Assembly: GCF_000225705.1 (NCBI RefSeq)
Contig: NZ_JH126468.1
Coordinates: 62,001-126,000, forward strand
From: Collinsella tanakaei YIT 12063
GTDB lineage: Bacteria > Actinomycetota > Coriobacteriia > Coriobacteriales > Coriobacteriaceae
Direction: 5' to 3'
Length of the DNA stretch: 64,000 nt
The first letter of the stretch is position 1; each line of letters opens with the position of its first letter. The translations under genes and the position numbers were made by a program. A model generated the notes under the pieces. It was not told the origin of the DNA. It saw only the letters and a program-made list of their open reading frames with translations, and did no database searches. Positions 33,494 through 42,430 of the stretch are shown piece after piece.

Positions 33494-34012
33494 TTAGTCA
33501 TGGTACTCGCCGCGGTCCCACTTCTCCAGGAACTCGTCAAAGAAATGCGGATCTGCCTGCGCCGCGGGATCAGCCTGGTTGACGGCGTCGATCTTGGCGA
33601 CCAGGGCGTCGTGCTCGGGAGTCTGCTCGTAGCTCTCCTTGATGAAGGCGAGCATGATGTCGGCCATGAGGAACTCGCCGGTGATCTTGCCACCGAAACC
33701 GATGACGTTGGCGTTGAGCTCGCGGCGGGCGTACAGGGCGCTGGTCATGTCGCGAACCAGGGCGCAGCGGGCGCCGGGAACCTTGTTAACGGAGTTGGTG
33801 ATGCCGATGCCGGTGCCGCAAAGGACAACGCCGAGGTCGGCCTTACCGGAGGCTACAGCCTCGCCCACGGCCTTGCCGTAGATGGGGTAGTGGGTACGGG
33901 TGTGGCTGTAGGGGCCGCAGTCCAGTACCTCGTAACCGGCCTCCTCAAGGCGGTCGTGCAGATAGGTCTTCTCGTCGGTAACAATGTGGTCGCAGCCAAG
34001 TGCAATGATCAT
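33494..34012 (-). CDS. lacB: Galactose-6-phosphate isomerase subunit LacB
   Basis: With LacA, converts galactose 6-phosphate to tagatose 6-phosphate. The 172-residue protein belongs to the RpiB/LacAB family: [13 protein letters not shown] at the N-terminus, [34 protein letters not shown] with the catalytic cysteine, and [14 protein letters not shown]. The HTRTHYP motif is typical of LacB rather than RpiB. It lies 12 bp after lacA and is the last gene of a lacR-lacA-lacB unit. Confidence 0.95.
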   Translation of the reverse strand: MIIALGCDHIVTDEKTYLHDRLEEAGYEVLDCGPYSHTRTHYPIYGKAVGEAVASGKADLGVVLCGTGIGITNSVNKVPGARCALVRDMTSALYARRELNANVIGFGGKITGEFLMADIMLAFIKESYEQTPEHDALVAKIDAVNQADPAAQADPHFFDEFLEKWDRGEYHD

Positions 34013-34024
34013 CTGAGGTCTCCT

Positions 34025-34453
34025 TTACGCCATCTTGTTGAGCATGTCGACGCGAATCTGATGGCGACCAGCGGCGTAGTCGGCCTTGAGGAACTCGCGG
34101 GCGATCTTCTTCGCGACATCGTTGCCGATGACGCCGGAACCCAGGCAGATCATGCGAGCGTTGTTGTGCTCGCGAGTCATGTAGGCGCTGCGCTCGTCAG
34201 AGATGTTCGCAGCGACCATGCCCTTCACGCGGGTCGCGGCCATGTAGCTGCCCACGCCGTACTCGTCAAAGACGATGCCCTGGGAATCCTCGTTCTCCAG
34301 CAGGTCATGCGCCACCGCCACAGCGGAATCGACAAAATCCGCAGCGGGCTCGACGGAGAGGTCGACAACCTCGTGACCATCCTCGAGCAGCGTCTCCTTG
34401 ATGAGCTCCTTGAGCGGCATGCCCGCCGCGTCAGAACCGATGACAACCCTCAT
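34025..34453 (-). CDS. lacA: Galactose-6-phosphate isomerase subunit LacA
   Basis: Partner of LacB in the heteromeric isomerase. The 142-residue protein opens [18 protein letters not shown] and contains [20 protein letters not shown], where the catalytic cysteine loop of LacB is replaced, as usual in LacA, and [17 protein letters not shown]. Both subunits are needed for activity in known systems. It follows the DeoR-type regulator by 79 bp. Confidence 0.93.
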   Translation of the reverse strand: MRVVIGSDAAGMPLKELIKETLLEDGHEVVDLSVEPAADFVDSAVAVAHDLLENEDSQGIVFDEYGVGSYMAATRVKGMVAANISDERSAYMTREHNNARMICLGSGVIGNDVAKKIAREFLKADYAAGRHQIRVDMLNKMA

Positions 34454-34532
34454 GCTGTCCTCCTTTACATGCGCGCACCCGATATGCGCGCTTGGTTACC
34501 TTGTCCAGGCACCGACGCCACCCGCGAAGAAG

Positions 34533-35300
34533 CTAGCAGATCACCTTGGTGAAATCCTCGACCTGCTGGCGCTTCTCGTCCGAAATCGAACCTTCGCAGA
34601 TAAGCGCGTCGATGTTTGAAAGCCTGTAGAACGTGTAGAAGTCCCGCTGGCCGATCTTGCTGGAATCCGCCACCAGATACCGGGTATCCGCCTGGTCGAA
34701 CGCGAGCTGCTGAAAGCGTCCCTCGTCCATATTGGAGGTCGAGACCGCGTCAAAGCAGATGCCGTTGGCGCCGATAAAGGCGACGTCTATACCCAGAGTC
34801 GAGATGGCGTCCTCCGCCACGGGGCCCACAAACGCGGTAGTGCGCCTGCGGTACATGCCGCCGATAAGGCAGAGCTCGTAGTTCTCGTTGGGCTCCAGCA
34901 GGGTGAAGATGGACTGCGAGTTGGTGATGATGCGCAGGTGGCACGAGGGCAGCAGCGGACCCATCTGCTCGATGGTGGTTCCCGTGCCCAAAAAGATCGT
35001 TGAATCCTCCTCGACCAAGCCTGCGGCCGTACGCGCTATATCGATCTTCTCGCTCGCATGGCGGGCGCGCTTCTCGATATGGCTGTACTCGTGGCGGATC
35101 ATCGAGCGGTGCTGCGAAGACGCGCTACGGGCTCCCCCGTGGACGCGAATCACCTCGCCGGCGCCCGCCAGCTCCTCCAAATCGCGGCGAACAGTCATGT
35201 CCGACACACCAAGGGCGTCCACGATCTCCTTGACGGAAACGGTGCCCTGGCTCTCGATAAGGCGCATGAGCCTATCCTGTCGTTCAGCTTTGATCACCAC
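34533..35300 (-). CDS. lacR: DeoR-family regulator of the lac/tagatose genes
   Basis: A 255-residue DeoR-type repressor: winged helix ERQDRLMRLIESQGTVSVKE, then GVSDMTVRRDLEELAGAGEV and VHGGARS, and a sensor domain with STIFLGTGTTIEQM, IITNSQSIFTLL and LIGGMYRRRTTAFVGP. In lactic acid bacteria the homologous LacR responds to tagatose 6-phosphate, which fits the downstream lacAB. The start is one of two consecutive GTG codons at 35300/35297 behind AAAGGAGG. Three AACAT repeats of 10-bp period just upstream may be its operator. Confidence 0.85.
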   Translation of the reverse strand: MVIKAERQDRLMRLIESQGTVSVKEIVDALGVSDMTVRRDLEELAGAGEVIRVHGGARSASSQHRSMIRHEYSHIEKRARHASEKIDIARTAAGLVEEDSTIFLGTGTTIEQMGPLLPSCHLRIITNSQSIFTLLEPNENYELCLIGGMYRRRTTAFVGPVAEDAISTLGIDVAFIGANGICFDAVSTSNMDEGRFQQLAFDQADTRYLVADSSKIGQRDFYTFYRLSNIDALICEGSISDEKRQQVEDFTKVIC

Positions 35301-35320
35301 GTCCTCCTTTCACAGTTTCC

Positions 35321-35345
35321 AACATAATCAAACATCTTTCAACAT
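35321..35345. promoter_or_regulatory. Three AACAT repeats, 10-bp period
   Basis: AACAT occurs at 35321, 35331 and 35341, exactly ten bases apart, 21 bp upstream of the DeoR-type gene. The copies lie on one face of the helix, as expected for cooperative binding. Confidence 0.5.
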
Positions 35346-35407
35346 GCAAGAACTTTTCTAAAGATGCATTCAATATAAGTCGAACACCATTGTTTTCCTA
35401 CTGTTTT

Positions 35408-35441
35408 ACCGTTTATCGCTAGATATCTACCGTTTACGGTG
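35408..35441. promoter_or_regulatory. Pair of ACCGTTT motifs, 21-bp period
   Basis: TACCGTTTATC (from 35407) and TACCGTTTACGGTG (35428-35441) stand 21 bp apart in the divergent lacR-lacF region. The same pair with the same spacing is found at 56221/56242 before the aga PTS. Confidence 0.55.
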
Positions 35442-35533
35442 TTTTATTACGAGAATATCTGTTTGCTTTTGTTGAGATGATATTGTGCGAATAGCCCGGA
35501 TATTCCAGTCCACTGTGTGCGTGTCAAACTATT

Positions 35534-35547
35534 TGAGCACGTGCTCA
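35534..35547. promoter_or_regulatory. Palindrome TGAGCACGTGCTCA, LacI-type operator
   Basis: A perfect 14-bp palindrome 18 bp before lacF. The same core recurs at 43412-43427 (before lacE2) and, with one change, at 42025-42036 (before the second LacI-type gene). Confidence 0.75.
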
Positions 35548-35564
35548 TTCCTTACGGAGGAACC

Positions 35565-35903
35565 ATGGCAACTAAAGAAGAAATCTCGATGATTGGTTTT
35601 GAGATCGTCGCATATGCCGGAGACGCCCAGACCGATCTTATCGCCGCTTGCGAAAAGGCGGGCAAAGGCGATATCGAAGGCGCGCGCTCCCTTCATGAAT
35701 CTGCGAAGCAAGCGCTGATCGACGCCCATGATGTTCAGACCAAGCTTCTTTCCCAGGAGGCAGGCGGCGGCGAAATGGACGTGACCTTCATTATGGTGCA
35801 CGCGCAAGACACGCTGATGACCACCATGCTACTTGAGAAGCAGACCAAGTTCATCATCGATGCGTATGAGCGCATCGGCCAACTTGAGGCCAAACTCGCC
35901 TAA
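35565..35903 (+). CDS. lacF: Lactose-type PTS EIIA component
   Basis: Phosphocarrier of the lactose PTS: takes phosphate from HPr and passes it to the EIIB domain of LacE. The 112-residue protein has the lactose/cellobiose EIIA helical fold; MVHAQDTLMTTMLL holds the phosphorylated histidine. The start at 35565 follows ACGGAGGAACC; an upstream in-frame ATG lacks a ribosome site. It is monocistronic with its own terminator and operator, so one EIIA gene appears to serve both lacE genes. Confidence 0.93.
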   Translation: MATKEEISMIGFEIVAYAGDAQTDLIAACEKAGKGDIEGARSLHESAKQALIDAHDVQTKLLSQEAGGGEMDVTFIMVHAQDTLMTTMLLEKQTKFIIDAYERIGQLEAKLA

Positions 35904-35945
35904 AGAGGCCCTACACAGGAAATACCCGCGACAGCTTGTTTCCCC

Positions 35946-35975
35946 GGGTGCAGCGTCCCCCTTTTTGCTGCACCC
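35946..35975 (+). terminator. Terminator of lacF
   Basis: GGGTGCAGC (35946-35954) pairs with GCTGCACCC (35967-35975), then TTTTT. Confidence 0.93.
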
Positions 35976-36001
35976 TTTTTCGTTCATCTGCCGCATGAAA
36001 A

Positions 36002-36038
36002 GACGGAGCCGAAAAGCGCACTTGCGCCCGGCTCCGTC
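36002..36038 (-). terminator. Terminator of the first LacI-type gene
   Basis: GACGGAGCCG (36002-36011) pairs with CGGCTCCGTC (36029-36038); TTTT follows on the minus strand. Confidence 0.85.
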
Positions 36039-36069
36039 CTGCTATCTAGATACAGGCAAAAGGCCAACG

Positions 36070-37083
36070 TTACCTAAGGTCGCGAACAGATCCGCGCTCG
36101 ACCAGATGGCCTGGGAACAGCTTATGGTTGCACCCATCTTCCATGCGCTCTGGAATCACCAGCTTGCCAATTGCCCACTCGGCAATGGCGGAGTTATCAA
36201 AATGCAGCGACGTCAGCCGGGAATTGGGAACAAATGTGGACGAGATATCGTCGGCGCCAACCAAGCTCACATCGTCTGGCACCGAAATACCCGCATCGGA
36301 CAGTGCGCACATACATCCATATACCATTGCGTCGTCGGATGCAAACACGGCGGTGCAGGCGCCGCTACGCACTTTATCGGCCAACAGCACTCCGGCCGCA
36401 TATCCGCTTTCCGGACTCCAGTCGCCCGCGATAACCCGTGGCGGCTCAATCCCGTTGTCAAGCATGGCCGAGCGCCAGCCGCTCTCGCGCGCAACGCTTG
36501 CGAGCGATCGCGATGGGCCGCTGATGTGCCAAATCTTTGTATGACCTCGCTCCACCAGGTAGTTCACCACCGCACGGGCGCTTGCTTCCTGATCGGAATC
36601 AACGGTAGGACATACAGGGTGATCGTGCATGGAAATGATCACTTCTGGGAGGCCTGCACGAGGCACAAACGTGTCAAAATCCTCCGGCGTGCGGTTGAGA
36701 ACGTAAATCATGCCGTCAATCGACAGGCTCGACATGCGGTCAGCCGCCTGGCCAAGACTCAGCGGCTCTTCGCGATCCATTTTTAACAACGCAATGGTAT
36801 AGCCCTGCGCAGCGGCGGCATCGACAAACATCTCAAGACGGTCTCGGTTGCCCGTCTCGGAGATATTGCCCATCGCGATGCCAAGGGCCATGTAACGACC
36901 CCGCCGCAGCGCGCGCCCGGCATTACTCGGACGATACCCAAGCTCGGCAATCGCCCGCCTCACCTTCTCCTTTGTAGCAGGTCTCACCGCGGGAGAGTCA
37001 TGTACAGTACGCGAAACAGTCTGTTCCGACACACCCGCAAGACGCGCGACATCCTTTATCGATGCAGGCTTTCGATCAGCCAT
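36070..37083 (-). CDS. LacI-family regulator of the first lacE-lacG unit
   Basis: A 337-residue repressor with an N-terminal LacI helix-turn-helix (SIKDVARLAGVSEQTVSRTV, then AIAELGYRPSNAGRAL) and a periplasmic-binding-protein-like sensor domain (LGIAMGNISETGNRDR, CPTVDSDQEASARAV, AVFASDDAMVYGCM, LTSLHFDNSAIAEWAI). The start at 37083 follows AAGGGAAGGTGGG. It is divergent from lacE1, and direct repeats at 37193-37224 between them are the likely binding site. It is clearly paralogous to the regulator at 40879. Confidence 0.92.
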   Translation of the reverse strand: MADRKPASIKDVARLAGVSEQTVSRTVHDSPAVRPATKEKVRRAIAELGYRPSNAGRALRRGRYMALGIAMGNISETGNRDRLEMFVDAAAAQGYTIALLKMDREEPLSLGQAADRMSSLSIDGMIYVLNRTPEDFDTFVPRAGLPEVIISMHDHPVCPTVDSDQEASARAVVNYLVERGHTKIWHISGPSRSLASVARESGWRSAMLDNGIEPPRVIAGDWSPESGYAAGVLLADKVRSGACTAVFASDDAMVYGCMCALSDAGISVPDDVSLVGADDISSTFVPNSRLTSLHFDNSAIAEWAIGKLVIPERMEDGCNHKLFPGHLVERGSVRDLR

Positions 37084-37192
37084 TGCACCCACCTTCCCTT
37101 TAGCATGCGCACTCCTCTTGAGCATACTGGATAATCCGCTCACCGCATAAAAAGAACCGCTTAGCCTAAAAGAAACCAGCATCTCAATTCAA

Positions 37193-37224
37193 AATGTTAA
37201 CGTCATCATTGAAATGTTGACGTC
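37193..37224. promoter_or_regulatory. Direct repeats AATGTTRACGTC, 20-bp period
   Basis: AATGTTAACGTC (37193-37204) and AATGTTGACGTC (37213-37224) are two helical turns apart in the region between the first LacI-type gene and lacE1. They differ from the GAGCACGTGCTC operators used at lacF and lacE2. Confidence 0.55.
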
Positions 37225-37427
37225 GCCATTTTGATTGCTGACAGCACCGCCATCACGGTCAAGCATGCTGGTTGCCAGTGGACGCGTGCAAGGGGAGATT
37301 ATTACCGGGCTTTGTCCCCCTTGTCGCAAACATCGATCAACCTGCAGTGCCGTAGCGCAGCGCCATCTGCAACATTGGGCACAAAACAAGGCATTCTGGT
37401 TTAGCATCCTCCTGAAAGGAGAGGAAA

Positions 37428-39188
37428 ATGGAACAGCTCATTACAACCATTGAAAAGGGCAAGCCGTTTTTCAACGCCATCGCCCGCAACAAGTACCTCA
37501 AAGCAATCCGCGATGGCTTCATCTCGGTTATCCCCATCATCATTTTCTCGAGCATCTTCATCCTGATTGATGCCGTGCCCAACGTCTGGGGCTTCTACTG
37601 GCCTGCGGAAATCGACGCCATTCTTATGAAGGCCTACAACTACTCCATGGGCATCCTGGCGCTCGCCGCCGCTGCAACTACGGCCAAGCACTTCTGCGAC
37701 GCGCAGAACCGCGACATGCCCAAAAACAACCAGATCAACTTCCTCTCGGTCATGATCGCCTCCGTGGTCGGCTTCCTGATCCTTTCAAGCGACGCCATCA
37801 ACGTTGAAGTTGATTCCGTCTCCTACTCCGGCTTCGCCAACGGCTTCCTCGGATCAAAGGGCCTGCTTACCGCCTTTATCTCCGCATTCGTGGTAGGCAT
37901 TGTCTACAAGTTCTTCGTATCCCGCAACATCACCATCAAGCTGCCCGATCAGGTTCCGCCCAACATCTCCCAAACGTTCAAGGATCTCATCCCCTTCTCT
38001 GTGTCTATTTCCGTCTTCTGGCTCTTCGACCTCATCTTCCGCAATGCATTTTGCTTTTGCTTTGCCCAGGGCGTCATCCAGGTTTTCCAGCCCCTGTTCT
38101 CCGCTGCCGATAGCTACGTAGGCCTCGCTATCATCTACGGCGCAATGAGCCTGTTCTGGTTTGTCGGCGTCCACGGCCCCTCTATTGTCGAGCCTGCAAT
38201 CTCCGCTGCACTTGTCGCCAACATGTCCGCCAACCTCACCGCCTACCAGGCGGGCGAGCAGGCAACCCACGTGCTCTCCCTTTCTTCCCAGTACTTCGTC
38301 GTCTGCCTTGGCGGCACCGGCGCCACCCTGGTTATCTGCTTCATGTTCGCCTTCCTCGCCAAGTCTAAAGAGATGAAGGCGATCGGACGCGCCTCCATAA
38401 TCCCCACGCTCTTCAACGTTAACGAGCCGTTCCTGTTCGGCGCCCCCATGGTCTTGAACCCCATCTTCTTTGTCCCCTTTGTCTTTGCCCCCATCTGCAA
38501 CATCTGGGCTCTTAAGATCTTTGTCGACCTCATCGGCATGGACGGATTCCTCTACACGCTTCCCTGGACGGTCCCCGGCCCCGTCGGCATCATCATGGGT
38601 CTTGGCTTCCAGCCCCTCGCGTTCGTGTTCCTCGCCGCTGTACTCGCCATCGACTTCTTGGTCTACTATCCCTTCTTCAAGGTTTACGATCGCGAGAAGT
38701 GTGCGGAAGAGGCCGCTATGCTCGAGGAAGAGCTCGCTGCAAAGGCGGCCGCCAAGGGCGACGCCATGGCCGCAGCCTTCCAGGGCAAAATCAACGCCTC
38801 TTCAGTCGCGGACGATGAATCCAAGCCCAAGACCGCAAACACCGCCAACTCCGATTGCCTTGCAAAGCTCAACGGTCACCGCGTGCTGGTGCTCTGCCAA
38901 GGTGGCGGCACCTCCGGCCTGCTGGCAAACGCCCTCGCCAAGGCGGCCAAAGAGCACAGCATCGACCTTGAGACCGGCGCAGACGCCTACGGAAACCACA
39001 TCGACATGATGAAAGACTTCGACCTGGTTATCCTCGCCCCGCAAGCAGCCTCCTACTTTGATGACCTTAAAGCAGACTGCGAGCGCATGGGCATCGCATG
39101 CTGCGTCACCCGCGGCAAGCAGTACATCGACCTCACCCGCGATGGAGAAGCTTCCCTGCGTTTTGTTGCCGAACAGCTCAACTTGTAG
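37428..39188 (+). CDS. lacE: Lactose-type PTS EIICB component (copy 1)
   Basis: Transports and phosphorylates a beta-galactoside. The 586-residue protein has an EIIC membrane domain of about ten helices (from GFISVIPIIIFSSIFIL to GFQPLAFVFLAAVLAI), including the substrate-binding region around VHGPSIVEPAISAAL and NVNEPFLFGAP, then a linker and a C-terminal EIIB domain whose VLVLCQGGGTSGLLANAL carries the phosphocysteine. AAAGGAGAGG precedes the ATG. It forms a unit with lacG1, separated by a GC-rich hairpin. The substrate may be lactose or another beta-galactoside. Confidence 0.93.
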   Translation: MEQLITTIEKGKPFFNAIARNKYLKAIRDGFISVIPIIIFSSIFILIDAVPNVWGFYWPAEIDAILMKAYNYSMGILALAAAATTAKHFCDAQNRDMPKNNQINFLSVMIASVVGFLILSSDAINVEVDSVSYSGFANGFLGSKGLLTAFISAFVVGIVYKFFVSRNITIKLPDQVPPNISQTFKDLIPFSVSISVFWLFDLIFRNAFCFCFAQGVIQVFQPLFSAADSYVGLAIIYGAMSLFWFVGVHGPSIVEPAISAALVANMSANLTAYQAGEQATHVLSLSSQYFVVCLGGTGATLVICFMFAFLAKSKEMKAIGRASIIPTLFNVNEPFLFGAPMVLNPIFFVPFVFAPICNIWALKIFVDLIGMDGFLYTLPWTVPGPVGIIMGLGFQPLAFVFLAAVLAIDFLVYYPFFKVYDREKCAEEAAMLEEELAAKAAAKGDAMAAAFQGKINASSVADDESKPKTANTANSDCLAKLNGHRVLVLCQGGGTSGLLANALAKAAKEHSIDLETGADAYGNHIDMMKDFDLVILAPQAASYFDDLKADCERMGIACCVTRGKQYIDLTRDGEASLRFVAEQLNL

Positions 39189-39212
39189 CCAAAGCTTCGC
39201 GTGAAACGCATA

Positions 39213-39247
39213 GCCCAGCCGTCGTCCCCTTCAATCGACGGCTGGGC
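39213..39247 (+). promoter_or_regulatory. Intercistronic hairpin between lacE1 and lacG1
   Basis: GCCCAGCCGTCG pairs with CGACGGCTGGGC with no T-run after it. It probably stabilises the lacE mRNA or lowers read-through to lacG. A hairpin of different sequence occupies the same place in the second pair. Confidence 0.6.
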
Positions 39248-39315
39248 GTCCCTATTCATCCACCGGGCAATTCGCCCAATCAAACAGCACATCGAGCATT
39301 AACAAGGACCGTATC

Positions 39316-40725
39316 ATGAGCTCTAATCAGTTCCCTGCCAATTTTGTATTCGGAGGCGCCACAGCAGCCTATCAGGTTGAAGGCGAAACCCAAACGCATG
39401 GAAAAGGAAAAGTCGCTTGGGATGATTTCCTCAAGGACCAAGGTCGATTCTCCCCCGACCCCGCAAGCGACTTCTACAACCAGTACCCGCGCGATCTTGA
39501 ACTTTGCGAGCGCTTTGGCATGAACGGCATCCGCCTGTCCATCGCTTGGAGCCGCATCTTCCCCTCGGGAACCGGCAAGGTCAACCCCGAGGGTATCCAG
39601 TACTACCACGACCTCTTCAAGTGCTGCCGCGCGCACGGCGTTGAGCCCTACGTCACGCTTCACCACTTCGACACGCCCCTCGCCCTGTTTGAAAAAGGCG
39701 ATTTCCTCAACCGTGAAACCATAGACGCATTTGTCGACTACGCTACGTTCTGCTTTAAAGAGTTTGCCGACGACGTCACCTATTGGTTCACGTTCAATGA
39801 AATTTGGGCAGACGCCACCAACACCTTCATCGAGGGAACCTTCCCCGGCGGTGAAAAAGCTAACCTGGCAAAGTGCTTCCAGTGCGAGCACAACATGATG
39901 CTCGCCCATGCCCGAGCCGTCCTCGCCTTCAAGCACGGTGGGTTCTCCGGCAAGATCGGCGTTATCCAGTCGCTTGAGTACAAGTATCCTTTGGACGAGA
40001 ATTCTGCCGCAGACATCAACGCCGCTAAAAACGAAGACGTACTGCAAAACCAATTCCTTCTCGACGCCACGTTTAGAGGCGACTACGCCGCGGACACGCT
40101 CGAGGTTGCCAACCGCCTCGCTGCGGTTTCCGGCGGCAGCATCGAGATTCGCGAAGACGATCTTGTCATTATGCGCGAAGCCGCAGCGCTCAACGACTAC
40201 TTGGGAGTCAACTATTACCAAAGCCGCTTCCTGCGCGCCTACGAAGGTGAAAATGATCTGCACCACAACGGCACGGGAGAAAAGGGAACGGACCGCTTCC
40301 GCCTAGCAGGCGTTGGCGAGCGCGTAAACAAGCCCGGAATCCCCACCACGGATTGGGACTGGATCATCTACCCAGAAGGCCTCTTTGACCTCCTTGTCCG
40401 TATTCGCCTGCAGTACCCCAACTACAAGGAGATCTTCATCACCGAGAACGGTATGGGCTACAAAGATCCCTTTGTCGACGGCTTTGTGGACGATGCCCCC
40501 CGCATCGACTACGTCGAGAAGCATCTCGCCGCCGTGCTGCGAGCCATCGAGGCGGGCGTCAACGTAGGCGGCTACTTTATGTGGAGCCTGCAGGACCAGT
40601 TCAGCTGGACCAACGGCTACAACAAGCGCTACGGATTCTTCTACGTGGATTACGAGACCCAGGAGCGCACGCCTAAAGCCAGCGCCTACTGGTTTAAGCG
40701 CGTTGCACAGACCCACTGTCTGTAA
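39316..40725 (+). CDS. lacG: 6-phospho-beta-galactosidase (copy 1)
   Basis: Hydrolyses lactose 6-phosphate to galactose 6-phosphate and glucose. The 469-residue glycoside hydrolase family 1 protein has the acid/base glutamate in TFNEIWADATNT, the nucleophile in ITENGMGYKD, SIAWSRIFPSGTGKVN near the N-terminus, and SWTNGYNKRYGF near the C-terminus with the S...K.Y set that binds the 6-phosphate. Related 6-phospho-beta-glucosidases share this set, so beta-glucosides cannot be excluded. It is second in the lacE1-lacG1 unit and is followed by a terminator. Confidence 0.92.
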   Translation: MSSNQFPANFVFGGATAAYQVEGETQTHGKGKVAWDDFLKDQGRFSPDPASDFYNQYPRDLELCERFGMNGIRLSIAWSRIFPSGTGKVNPEGIQYYHDLFKCCRAHGVEPYVTLHHFDTPLALFEKGDFLNRETIDAFVDYATFCFKEFADDVTYWFTFNEIWADATNTFIEGTFPGGEKANLAKCFQCEHNMMLAHARAVLAFKHGGFSGKIGVIQSLEYKYPLDENSAADINAAKNEDVLQNQFLLDATFRGDYAADTLEVANRLAAVSGGSIEIREDDLVIMREAAALNDYLGVNYYQSRFLRAYEGENDLHHNGTGEKGTDRFRLAGVGERVNKPGIPTTDWDWIIYPEGLFDLLVRIRLQYPNYKEIFITENGMGYKDPFVDGFVDDAPRIDYVEKHLAAVLRAIEAGVNVGGYFMWSLQDQFSWTNGYNKRYGFFYVDYETQERTPKASAYWFKRVAQTHCL

Positions 40726-40811
40726 ACCCATCTTTCACCACGCAGCAGCATCGTCCGCACCTGCCGTCGCACCGCTAGTCGCACCGCTGGCCGCAGCCAC
40801 ACCCACGCACA

Positions 40812-40847
40812 AGCCCTGTTCCAGACCAAGCCATCTGGACCAGGGCT
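40812..40847 (+). terminator. Terminator of lacE1-lacG1
   Basis: AGCCCTG and TCCAGA on the left pair with TCTGGA and CAGGGCT on the right, then a T-run. Confidence 0.9.
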
Positions 40848-40878
40848 TTTTCAGTACGGCGCGGCGCCGCAAAAAAAC

Positions 40879-41922
40879 CTAGCGGGCGTCCGTCACGGTG
40901 CCGCGCTCGACCAGCTCGCCCGGCAGGCGCACCGCCTCGACCTTTGATTCTCCCGATAGCTGGGCGAAGAAGTAGTCAAATGTCTTGCGGCCGCGCTCGC
41001 GCATGTCGAAGCGCACCGTAGTCAGGTCATTGTGGGGCACCATACCCTGCATGGAATCGTCCACGCCTATAACGCTCACGTCTTCCGGCACGCGCCTGCC
41101 GTGGGCGCGCAGCGCCATGATGGCGCCCATGGCCATTTGATCGTTGGCCGCGTACAGCGCCGTCATCTCAGTGTCTTGGACGAGCTTCTCGCCCAGCTCA
41201 TAGCCGCTATCCGCGGTCCAATCCCCGTGTAGGGGCTTAACAACTTCGAGCCCCGCGCGCTCCAGCGCGTCTCGCCAACCGCGCGTCCTGAAATCCGCCG
41301 TGATCGAGTCTTTGGGACCGGCCAGGTGCCTGATCTGCGTATGGCCGCGCGAGCAAAGGTAGTCGACCACAAGCTGCGAGCAGCCGTATTGATCGGAGTC
41401 GATAGTGGTGCAGCGCGGGTGCTCCTTCATGGAGATGATGATGGTGGGCAGGCCGTTGAGCGGCTCGAACTCGTCAAAATCCTCGATGGTCCTGTTGGTG
41501 TTGAACACCATGCCGTCCACGGGAAGCTCCGCCAGGCGACGCGCGGTGTCCCGCAGGCGCACGGACTCGCTCTCATCAAACTCGATCAAGGTGACGGCGT
41601 AACCGTACTCGCGGGCGGCGGACATAAGCCCCTCCAGCGTAGCGACGTTACCCGTATGGGTGATATCGAACATGCACAGGCCGATGCAGCCGTACTTGCC
41701 GCCGCGCAGCGACCTGCCAGCAAAGCTGGGGTAGAAGCCAAGCTGGTCCATGGCGTCCATAACGCGCTTTCGAGTCTCCTCGACCACGCACGCCCGCCCA
41801 TTGACCACGCGCGACACCGTCTGCCGAGAGACGCCGGCGAGCTTGGCGACATCTGCCATGGACACCGCCCTGCCAGGCTTGTGAACCGCGGAATCTGCCG
41901 CCATCTTGTTATCCCGTTCCAT
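40879..41922 (-). CDS. LacI-family regulator of lacF and the second lacE-lacG unit
   Basis: A 347-residue LacI-type repressor: SMADVAKLAGVSRQTVSRVV (helix-turn-helix), QLGFYPSFAGRSLRGGKYG, then the sensor domain (GLCMFDITHTGN, TTIDSDQYGCSQLV, ALYAANDQMAMGAI, LTTVRFDMRERG). GAGGGGAG precedes the ATG. A near-copy of the palindrome found at lacF and lacE2 lies about 100 bp upstream of its start (42025-42036), so autoregulation and control of those two promoters is likely. It is a paralogue of the regulator at 36070 but is on the far side of lacG1. Confidence 0.92.
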   Translation of the reverse strand: MERDNKMAADSAVHKPGRAVSMADVAKLAGVSRQTVSRVVNGRACVVEETRKRVMDAMDQLGFYPSFAGRSLRGGKYGCIGLCMFDITHTGNVATLEGLMSAAREYGYAVTLIEFDESESVRLRDTARRLAELPVDGMVFNTNRTIEDFDEFEPLNGLPTIIISMKEHPRCTTIDSDQYGCSQLVVDYLCSRGHTQIRHLAGPKDSITADFRTRGWRDALERAGLEVVKPLHGDWTADSGYELGEKLVQDTEMTALYAANDQMAMGAIMALRAHGRRVPEDVSVIGVDDSMQGMVPHNDLTTVRFDMRERGRKTFDYFFAQLSGESKVEAVRLPGELVERGTVTDAR

Positions 41923-42024
41923 CCAACGGCTCCCCTCGCATTGCGCATGCTCTCAGATTGATGCTCAAATTGCTGTTTAAAATGCTGCTCTGGTAAATGT
42001 AGCATCAACTGAGCGCAAGCTGAA

Positions 42025-42036
42025 GAGCACGTGCAC
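42025..42036. promoter_or_regulatory. Near-palindrome GAGCACGTGCAC, LacI-type operator
   Basis: Identical at 11 of 12 positions to the core of the palindromes at 35534 and 43412. It lies upstream of the second LacI-type gene. Confidence 0.6.
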
Positions 42037-42430
42037 ATTGGACGAGGACCATCGCCTTATAGCCTTGCGGCAGCCCTATTGAGGACCAGAGCGGCGCCGT
42101 GATAAGTCTTGCCATATTCCTTATTCGTCCAACGCTCTATATTCTCGCCACCGAATTATTAGACGCACCTTTGTTTGGCAATCTGCTTGGACGGCACCGT
42201 TCCAAACCCCGTGACCTCCTGAGGCGGCCACCTGTCTTTGCAATGAGACCCAAAGTGCTAAGCTTAACGTGCTTGATGGCTCCGCCCTGGGCTCGGCTCG
42301 GGGTTTTGGAACCATCTTTTTTTATTCGATTGGCTCCGTTGGGTCGCCTATAGAACACCCGCAGCACCTGAGTAAAAATGAGCCCATTTCTCTTGAAAAG
42401 CCAGCCCATCGACCTCCCTCTGAGTCCTAG
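42037..42430. other. Gene-poor interval before the toxin remnant
   Basis: I recognise no gene. Short open frames on the minus strand are arginine-rich and look fortuitous. A stop codon (42428-42430) closes the frame of the toxin remnant on its 5' side, which indicates that the rest of that gene has been lost. Confidence 0.4.

Noticed and set aside
42137-42409. 90-codon minus-strand open frame
   Set aside because: Composition is Arg/Lys/Ser-rich without domain features, the ribosome site is weak, and it lies in degenerate intergenic DNA.
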